The notes under the pieces: generated by a model
What the model was told of the DNA's origin: nothing
Databases searched by the model: none
The model's input: only the letters and a program-made list of their open reading frames with translations
Source of the DNA: an uncultured Eubacteriales bacterium
Lineage (GTDB): Bacteria > Bacillota > Clostridia > Oscillospirales > Acutalibacteraceae
NCBI GenBank assembly: GCA_900317795.1
Contig: ONIF01000054.1
Location: 1-9,290 of the forward strand
Reading direction: 5' to 3'
Length of the DNA stretch: 9,290 nucleotides
Made by a program: the position numbers and the translations under genes
Shown: in pieces, positions 6,495-9,290 of the stretch
Position numbering within the stretch: position 1 is the stretch's first letter
Layout: every line of letters starts with the position of its first letter

Positions 6495-6514
6495 AGAGGG
6501 TAATTATACCCCTT
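6495..6514. repeat. TATAATTA-family palindromic box 4
   Basis: AGAGGGTAATTATACCCCTT. The inner part, GGGTAATTATACCC, reads almost the same on both strands. A GCCGCTG copy lies 21 bp upstream (6468-6474), as in box 2. Confidence 0.5.
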
Positions 6515-6689
6515 GCTTTCAAATGTCCCAAAATAGCCCTATTTCGTGAATGTCTGAACGGGACACCCAAACAGGATAGACACAGCGGCTCTTGTCGTTC
6601 CTGTTCCGATACAGCAAGGATCTTTCGGCTGTCCGTGTTGGGTGTTGCTGCTCTGTCGGTCTGACTGTCCCCCCGATACTGACAATACG

Positions 6690-6767
6690 GCTTTCAGAAT
6701 AGCCTGTAACGGCTCTCAGACGCTCCACAATGCACAGAATAGCCCATAGGCATATAATTACACCCCT
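6690..6767. repeat. 78-bp exact direct repeat, copy 2 (with TATAATTA box 5)
   Basis: Base-for-base identical to 5624-5701. Box 5 is at 6748-6767. The sequence diverges abruptly on both sides (C versus G on the left, C versus G on the right), which gives sharp borders to the duplicated segment. A TGTCGGTCTGA copy (6654-6664) lies 25 bp upstream of this copy but not of copy 1. Confidence 0.85.
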
Positions 6768-6912
6768 GCACCATAACCCCCGTAAAATTGAAATTTGGGG
6801 AATGTGGAGAAATGTTGAGTTGCTTTAATTCTTCAAACTGTTTGCAGAAATTCAAGAGAATGCAGCGGAACGGGCAGCGGCTCACGCCAATTAACCGCAA
6901 CGGAAAGAAAAA

Positions 6913-6970
6913 CTGTGAATGTAATCTGTGAATGTAAAAAAGATATAAAAACATTCACAGACACTTTTTT
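6913..6970. terminator. Two-way terminator with a duplicated stem arm
   Basis: CTGTGAATGT occurs at 6913-6922 and 6926-6935, and its exact complement at 6951-6960. For plus-strand transcripts, the second arm pairs and TTTTTT follows at 6965-6970. For minus-strand transcripts, pairing with the first arm is followed by TTTTTCTTT (6912-6904). It could isolate the gene-free block from the 7051-7688 operon in both directions. Confidence 0.65.
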
Positions 6971-7006
6971 ATAAAATTATCTCCATTTTTACGGAATTTT
7001 CAAAAG

Positions 7007-7042
7007 AAAAAAGGCTTGAAGTCAGACCGACAACAAGCCTTT
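7007..7042 (-). terminator. Rho-independent terminator of the 7051-7688 operon
   Basis: On the minus strand AAAGGCTTG (7042-7034) pairs with CAAGCCTTT (7018-7010), followed by further T residues (TTTTTTC overall). It begins 9 bases after the stop at 7051. The 15-base loop is made of the TGTCGGTCTGA motif that recurs in the gene-free DNA. Confidence 0.85.
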
Positions 7043-7050
7043 GTGAATGT

Positions 7051-7353
7051 TTATTCGGGTTTGTGGTTATTATACCATTCTGTCAATTTATCATGCAGTT
7101 TGTCAAGATTTGATACTCTTCCCTGTGCCTTATACGTGTAATCTGAAATAATATCTGTTTTGGTCTGTATTTCTTCATACTGTGCCATAAAAACGCCCTC
7201 GTTTTTCGTCGGGATTTCATCTGCACTGAAATACTGACTATAAACCTCACAAGCTACTGTATGTGCTTTTTTAATGCTGTCAGACAGTTCCGTTATTTCA
7301 GTACTCATATCAAAAACAATGCTCCAAAGTTCTTTAATATCCTTGTTATTCAT
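7051..7353 (-). CDS. Hypothetical helical protein, 100 aa
   Basis: A 100-residue, acidic, probably all-helical protein (MNNKDIKELWSIVFDMSTEI...), not recognised. Hydrophobic residues recur at three- and four-residue steps over residues about 5-35 and 55-95, which suggests two helical hairpins or a coiled coil. It has no signal peptide, membrane segment or metal motif. AAAGGACA about nine bases before ATG supports the start. It is the second gene of an operon with the 73-aa gene, 113 bases downstream of it. A perfect hairpin (GACATTTT 7374-7381 with AAAATGTC 7396-7403) sits between them, just upstream of this Shine-Dalgarno site, and may adjust its expression relative to the first gene. The operon is divergent from the RHH/HTH regulators. 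Confidence 0.83.
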   Translation of the reverse strand: MNNKDIKELWSIVFDMSTEITELSDSIKKAHTVACEVYSQYFSADEIPTKNEGVFMAQYEEIQTKTDIISDYTYKAQGRVSNLDKLHDKLTEWYNNHKPE

Positions 7354-7373
7354 TTTTCAATGTCCTTTCTGTT

Positions 7374-7403
7374 GACATTTTCCGAAAAATACGGTAAAAT
7401 GTC
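7374..7403 (-). promoter_or_regulatory. Intergenic hairpin upstream of the 100-aa gene
   Basis: GACATTTTCCG (7374-7384) pairs with CGG (7392-7394) and AAAATGTC (7396-7403), separated by a single unpaired base. No T-run follows on the minus strand, so it is not a terminator. AAGGACATT occurs both at the hairpin's 5' edge and as the true Shine-Dalgarno region. An mRNA stability or translation-control element is likely. A second stem around TAACTC/GAGTTA (about 7428-7457) lies just upstream. Confidence 0.5.
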
Positions 7404-7466
7404 CTTGTCTAATAATCTTGGTGGCGGTAACTCTTTGCTTGGTGGCTTTGGGAGTTACTGCCGCTT

Positions 7467-7688
7467 TCATTTGTACTGCTTTTCGACTTCACGCATATAC
7501 TTTCCGTTGTTCAAGTGGTCATGTATAAGATAACTGTCTATGTCGCTGACTTCCTGATAACTGACTGCTTTCAAATCTACTGCCATTCTCAATTCCCCTA
7601 ATGTTTCATAAATCAGATGTTCCGAGAAAGAATTAACGGCATATTTCGCATCTTTCCACAGCCTCGCTCTTATTTCTTCTTTGGTCAT
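7467..7688 (-). CDS. Hypothetical protein, 73 aa, first gene of divergent operon
   Basis: A 73-residue soluble protein starting MTKEEIRARLWKDAKYAVNS, of unknown function. It is predicted mostly helical, with balanced charge, no cysteines and no transmembrane segment. The start is set by GAGAGGTG about eight bases before ATG; its 14-base leader TGAAAGAGAGGTGA is identical to that of the 59-aa gene. A probable promoter at 7737-7765 lies under operator O1, so the plasmid's own RHH or HTH regulator may repress it. It is followed 113 bases later by the 100-aa gene and shares the terminator at 7007-7042. The small size and the place opposite paired repressors resemble early or accessory genes of mobile elements. 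A toxin or anti-defence role cannot be excluded and is not supported by any motif. Confidence 0.83.
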   Translation of the reverse strand: MTKEEIRARLWKDAKYAVNSFSEHLIYETLGELRMAVDLKAVSYQEVSDIDSYLIHDHLNNGKYMREVEKQYK

Positions 7689-7736
7689 GGTCTTTTCACC
7701 TCTCTTTCATTATATCGTTGGGAATTTGCTATTATC

Positions 7737-7765
7737 ATTATACACTTAATAATTGTATTTTTCCA
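7737..7765 (-). promoter_or_regulatory. Promoter of the 73/100-aa operon
   Basis: On the minus strand TATAAT (7742-7737) is a perfect -10. At 17 bases the -35 is TGGAAA (7765-7760), four of six matches. Operator O1 fills the spacer and touches the -10, the same geometry as O4 in the small-RNA promoter. Confidence 0.6.
7741..7757. promoter_or_regulatory. Operator O1
   Basis: TACACTTAATAATTGTA. Its ends, TACA and TGTA, are complementary. It is the exact inverted copy of O2 (7777-7793) and matches O3 at 15 of 17 positions and O4 (4605-4621) at 14 of 17. It overlaps the minus-strand promoter. Confidence 0.75.
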
Positions 7766-7776
7766 TTGACAATACA

Positions 7777-7793
7777 TACAATTATTAAGTGTA
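7777..7793. promoter_or_regulatory. Operator O2, inverted copy of O1
   Basis: TACAATTATTAAGTGTA, the perfect reverse complement of O1, 19 bp from it. Together they make a 17-bp-arm inverted repeat. A TTGACA at 7766-7771 stands just before it. The -10 it would use (GTGTAT or TGTATT near 7789-7795) is weak. Confidence 0.75.
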
Positions 7794-7818
7794 TTTTCGT
7801 TGAAAGTTTGGCTATTTA

Positions 7819-7835
7819 TACACTTGTTAATTGTA
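7819..7835. promoter_or_regulatory. Operator O3
   Basis: TACACTTGTTAATTGTA, two differences from O1 and in the same orientation. It covers the -35 (7824-7829) of the regulator operon promoter, so binding would give negative autoregulation. Confidence 0.72.
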
Positions 7836-7852
7836 TCTATTTGATGTATAAT
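7824..7852 (+). promoter_or_regulatory. Promoter of the RHH/HTH regulator operon
   Basis: TTGTTA (7824-7829), 17 bases, then a perfect TATAAT (7847-7852). The predicted start is near 7859, which gives a leader of about 57 bases before the RHH gene. The -35 is inside operator O3. Confidence 0.75.
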
Positions 7853-7915
7853 AAGGATAATGGGAAAGGTGTTTTTTTAAGAAAATCCCCCAAAAATAAT
7901 AAAGGTGGTGAGAAT

Positions 7916-8155
7916 ATGCCAAAAAACAGTAAAGCCAAAATTGCCGCAAACAACAGGTATAATCAAAAAAATTACGATCATATCAATATTGCCGTCAAAA
8001 AAGGCGATAAGGAAATAATAAAGGCTCATGCAGAAAAACACGGTGAAAGTATCAACGGCTTTGTAAAACGTGCTATAAAGGAAACAATGACAAACGATAA
8101 CAAGACGGGAAAGAAAATTGATTTGGATTTAAGTAGTTTACTTGATGGTTGGTAA
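7916..8155 (+). CDS. Ribbon-helix-helix (Arc/CopG-type) DNA-binding protein
   Basis: This 79-aa protein begins MPKNSKAKIAANNRYNQKNY. The fold is recognised from a short strand (about residues 20-30, DHINIAVKKGD), helix A (31-43, KEIIKAHAEKHGE) and helix B (45-58, SINGFVKRAIKETM), with the G-E-S-I-N turn typical of Arc-like repressors. In this family the strands of a dimer insert into the major groove. The acidic, leucine-rich tail (DLDLSSLLDGW) is extra. The frame is open much further upstream (from 7718), but the ideal AAAGGTGGTGAGAAT before ATG 7916, and the promoter inside the upstream part, fix the start here. It is co-transcribed with the HTH gene nine bases downstream. It likely binds the O1-O3 sites and perhaps O4. 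An antitoxin role is less likely because no toxin follows. Confidence 0.9.
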   Translation: MPKNSKAKIAANNRYNQKNYDHINIAVKKGDKEIIKAHAEKHGESINGFVKRAIKETMTNDNKTGKKIDLDLSSLLDGW

Positions 8156-8164
8156 GGTGATAGA

Positions 8165-8374
8165 ATGAAAAGTTCACAGAAAATAAAAATGGCACTTGCT
8201 TATAAAAATATGTCTGAATCCGAATTAGCCCGACAGTTCGGCATAACTCCACAGGCTTTCAGTCAGAGATTGAAAAGGGATAAGTTTTCAAGTGCTGATT
8301 TGGAGAAAATCGCTGATATTTTGGGTGCAAAGTGGGTAACTGCTTTTAAGTTCCCTGACGGTGCAAAAGTTTAA
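8165..8374 (+). CDS. XRE/Cro-type helix-turn-helix protein
   Basis: This 69-aa protein carries a helix-turn-helix at about residues 19-38 (ELARQFGITPQAFSQRLKRD) within the five-helix XRE fold. It ends in a short strand-like tail (WVTAFKFPDGAKV). Such minimal HTH proteins are frequent on conjugative elements and plasmids of Clostridia. AAGGTGAT six to seven bases before ATG gives the start, and it lies 9 bases after the RHH stop, so the two are one operon. A strong terminator starts 8 bases after its stop. It is a second candidate for binding the TACACTT-type operators, and it may act with the RHH protein as a switch or choose between targets such as the TTGATAC or TGTAATAC arrays. Which protein binds which site cannot be read from sequence. 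Confidence 0.9.
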   Translation: MKSSQKIKMALAYKNMSESELARQFGITPQAFSQRLKRDKFSSADLEKIADILGAKWVTAFKFPDGAKV

Positions 8375-8381
8375 TATAAAT

Positions 8382-8420
8382 AAGCGGCATACCTGAAAAA
8401 AGGGTTGCCGCTTTTTCTTT
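8382..8420 (+). terminator. Rho-independent terminator of the regulator operon
   Basis: AAGCGGCA (8382-8389) pairs perfectly with TGCCGCTT (8406-8413), followed by TTTCTTT. The stem core GCGGC/GCCGC is shared with the dispersed CAGCGGC repeats. It lies 8 bases after the HTH stop. Confidence 0.88.
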
Positions 8421-8427
8421 ATCCGTT

Positions 8428-8459
8428 GCCGCTGCTCTTGCTGATCCACGGGCAGCGGC
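8428..8459. repeat. Hairpin of opposed GCCGCTG/CAGCGGC copies
   Basis: GCCGCTGC (8428-8435) and GCAGCGGC (8452-8459) form a perfect 8-bp stem with a 16-base loop. No clear T-run follows. It is one of two places where the dispersed 7-mer forms a close inverted pair. Confidence 0.6.
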
Positions 8460-8513
8460 TTATGTTTTCGGGTGAAATCGCTTTTTAAAAGTGATTGATT
8501 TATACTCAAATCC

Positions 8514-8559
8514 GATTTTGTATAGCGTTATGCAATACAAAATCTCTGCTTGCAACCCC
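8514..8559 (+). other. Conserved hairpin-plus-tail element, copy 2
   Basis: GATTTTGTAT (8514-8523) pairs with ATACAAAATC (8535-8544). The inner bases can add GC/GC pairs. The tail TCTGCTTGC (8545-8553) and then AACCCC follow. Bases 8537-8553 equal the minus strand of copy 1 (5411-5395) exactly, and C before the stem is also shared. The distal stem pairs read TCAA/TTGA in copy 1 and TAT/ATA here, so pairing is kept while bases change. The two copies point in opposite senses on the circle, about 3.1 kb apart. Confidence 0.6.
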
Positions 8560-8601
8560 TCAAGCTGACAAGGCAATTTGCCGACTCGTTCACAATTTGA
8601 A

Positions 8602-8868
8602 TTATGAAAATCTCTGCAAAAACTTTTCTTTCTCTTTTTGCTCTGTGGGTGTCAACAGGTTTGCAGTCCTTGCAAGCTCGTTATAGATGTGTGTTAGCCT
8701 ATCGTATTGAATAACTGCCAATACGGCATTATCAAGGCTCATTTCTCCGTCTGTCGCTTTAACAAGCCCTCTTGCATTGTTTACAATGCCCTTTGCTTCG
8801 TATGGATCAATCTGATATATCACGGCTTTCAACTCTCTTTCGGCTGTATTCTGTATCAATTTTATCAA
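8602..8868 (-). CDS. Hypothetical helical protein, up to 88 aa, start uncertain
   Basis: A helical protein of unknown function with a clean, protein-like sequence (RELKAVIYQIDPYEAKGIVN...SLDNAVLAVIQYDRLTHIYN). It is rich in alanine, leucine and charged residues, with no cysteine or membrane segment. The longest frame starts with TTG at 8868, just after an in-frame stop, and has only a weak AAAGAA upstream. A possible TTGACA (8888-8883) with TAAAAT (8864-8859) would place the transcript start near 8852, inside this reading frame. The GTG at 8823 (73 aa), preceded nine bases earlier by AAAGAGAG, is a serious alternative. The ATG at 8875 is out of frame. An array of TGTAATAC-type sites upstream suggests repressor control. 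No terminator is evident after the stop; the conserved hairpin copy 2 lies 42 bases further along. Confidence 0.68.
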   Translation of the reverse strand: MIKLIQNTAERELKAVIYQIDPYEAKGIVNNARGLVKATDGEMSLDNAVLAVIQYDRLTHIYNELARTANLLTPTEQKEKEKFLQRFS

Positions 8869-8888
8869 AAATCATTCTTTTGTGTCAA
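8859..8888 (-). promoter_or_regulatory. Possible promoter of the 88/73-aa gene
   Basis: Minus strand TTGACA (8888-8883), an 18-base spacer and TAAAAT (8864-8859), 11 of 12 matches. If used, the TTG start at 8868 would be outside the transcript and translation would begin at GTG 8823. Confidence 0.5.
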
Positions 8889-8895
8889 GCAAAAA

Positions 8896-8936
8896 TGTAA
8901 TATGTAATACACTACACTGTATTACAGCGTATTACA
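8896..8936. promoter_or_regulatory. Operator-like TGTAATAC array
   Basis: TGTAATACA (8903-8911) and TGTATTACA (8918-8926) are perfect complements 6 bp apart. TGTAATAT (8896-8903) and GTATTACA (8929-8936) flank them. The array ends 8 bp upstream of the TTGACA of the 88-aa gene, where a repressor or activator would be expected. The sequence differs from the TACACTT operators, so a different protein may bind. Confidence 0.55.
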
Positions 8937-8940
8937 AATA

Positions 8941-8993
8941 CAGCGGCTATATTATGCCGCTGCACTTGCTCAGAATACTAAATGCAGCGGCAT
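8941..8993. repeat. Triple CAGCGGC cluster with alternative hairpins
   Basis: CAGCGGC (8941-8947), GCCGCTG (8956-8962) and CAGCGGC (8985-8991). The middle copy can pair with either neighbour: 7 bp with the left one, or 11 bp (ATGCCGCTGCA, 8954-8964) with the right one (8983-8993). These foldings exclude each other. Confidence 0.6.
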
Positions 8994-9062
8994 TTTATAA
9001 TACTGCTTTCAGAATGGCTTGTATGCCCTCTCAGAACGCCCACAGCGGCATTTAAACGGGTT

Positions 9063-9083
9063 AAGAGTATAATTATACCCCTT
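9063..9083. repeat. TATAATTA-family palindromic box 6
   Basis: The box has AAGAG on the left, TATAATTATA in the centre and CCCCTT on the right; GTTAAG/CTTAAC extends the symmetry outward. A CAGCGGC copy lies 13 bp before it (9043-9049). It is the copy nearest to a perfect palindrome. Confidence 0.55.
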
Positions 9084-9125
9084 AACAAAAACTATCGAAA
9101 ATGGGCTTGTTTTTGAATTGTGGGA

Positions 9126-9174
9126 AAGTATCGGCAGCGGTCAGAGTTTGCCCGATACTTCCAACAAGGCTATA
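9126..9174. repeat. Hairpin module AAGTATCGG with TTCCAACAAGG motif
   Basis: AAGTATCGG (9126-9134) pairs perfectly with CCGATACTT (9152-9160), loop 17 bases. TTCCAACAAGGCTATA (9159-9174) overlaps the end of the stem. It corresponds to the module at 6306-6355 by position of parts but not by stem sequence. Confidence 0.6.
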
Positions 9175-9191
9175 CAATGTCGTCTGTTTGT

Positions 9192-9290
9192 CTGTAATGC
9201 GTTTCTACGGCTATTTCTGCAAGGGTATGTAATTATATTCCCTGTCGCTCAAATGCCCCGTATAATCAATTCTACGGCATTGTATGACGG
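9192..9290. repeat. 99-bp terminal overlap showing the molecule is circular
   Basis: These 99 bases are identical to bases 1-99, so the two ends of the window are the same stretch read twice. This is what an assembler leaves when it closes a circle. A length of 99 fits a k-mer overlap better than a biological terminal repeat, but the sequence alone cannot exclude the latter. Position 9192 equals position 1, the circle is about 9,191 bp, and the gene-free block from 8876 continues directly into position 1. Confidence 0.93.

Larger units (their letters stand above)
5069..7009. other. Large gene-free region with second iteron array and repeats
   Basis: About 1.9 kb with no frame that has both a plausible start and protein-like sequence. 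From left to right it holds the 59-aa gene promoter, a 13-bp inverted repeat, hairpin element copy 1 (5395-5439) and a GCCGCTG copy. The first 78-bp repeat (5624-5701), the TTGATAC array (5949-6262), a hairpin module (6306-6355) and box 4 (6495-6514) follow. The second 78-bp repeat (6690-6767) and a two-way terminator (6913-6970) complete it. Nine CAGCGGC/GCCGCTG copies are scattered through it. Confidence 0.65.
8876..9191. other. Gene-free region joining the circle junction
   Basis: This contains the TGTAATAC array, the CAGCGGC cluster, box 6, and a hairpin module (9126-9174), then runs into position 1. No frame with a ribosome binding site is visible. With 1-1190 it makes about 1.5 kb of continuous gene-free DNA. 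Confidence 0.65.

Noticed and set aside
6812..6931. Plus-strand 39-codon frame with GGAGA just before ATG
   Set aside because: GGAGA is only one or two bases from ATG, too close for efficient initiation. The composition is not protein-like and the end is made of the terminator arm repeats. A peptide is not excluded.
6219..6954. Minus-strand frames of 71, 69 and 86 codons
   Set aside because: No ribosome binding sites; they cross the TTGATAC array, repeat boxes and the 78-bp repeat, with cysteine- and arginine-rich low-quality translations.
7718..7915. N-terminal extension of the RHH gene
   Set aside because: The frame is open, but it covers operators and the promoter, lacks a Shine-Dalgarno site at its ATG, and the ideal site is before ATG 7916.

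Overview
The window is one small circular replicon written out linearly. Bases 9192-9290 repeat bases 1-99 exactly, so the molecule is a circle of about 9,191 bp. AT-rich DNA, strong purine-rich Shine-Dalgarno sites (AAAGG, GAGAGGTG, AAAGGTGGTG) and the protein families point to a Firmicute, most likely a gut Clostridia-type host. This is an inference; no gene in the window fixes the taxonomy. There is no relaxase, integrase, capsid, terminase, toxin or resistance gene, so it is a cryptic plasmid or a stripped-down satellite-like element.

Layout. 1-1190: gene-free DNA made of repeated boxes and hairpins. 1207-1536: inverted iteron arrays around an AT-rich core, the best candidate origin. 1583-4408 (minus): an 866-aa primase/VapE-type helicase with a small coupled gene upstream. 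4597-4932 (plus): a consensus promoter and tandem terminators with no convincing gene between them, a candidate small RNA. 4889-5068 (minus): a 59-aa gene with its own promoter. 5069-7000: about 1.9 kb without a convincing gene, holding a covarying hairpin, a second iteron array, a 78-bp duplication and more boxes. 7051-7688 (minus): a two-gene operon of unknown function. 7916-8374 (plus): a ribbon-helix-helix protein and an XRE-type HTH protein. 8602-8868 (minus): a small gene behind an operator-like array. 8876-9191 continues the gene-free repeats across the circle junction.

How it may work. The primase/helicase probably replicates the circle from the iterons beside its 3' end. The RHH and HTH proteins are likely the regulators. 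A 17-bp operator-like sequence (TACACTTAATAATTGTA type) occurs three times between the divergent operons, and a fourth related copy lies 3 kb away inside the promoter of the candidate RNA. This suggests one repressor ties together its own operon, the divergent operon and the RNA beside the replication genes.

Only about 46% of the circle is coding. The gene-free half carries nonrandom repeat families: 23 copies of CAGCGGC/GCCGCTG, six TATAATTA-centred boxes, six copies of TGTCGGTCTG, a tandem palindrome array, and a two-copy hairpin with compensatory changes. These are the most unusual content of the window.
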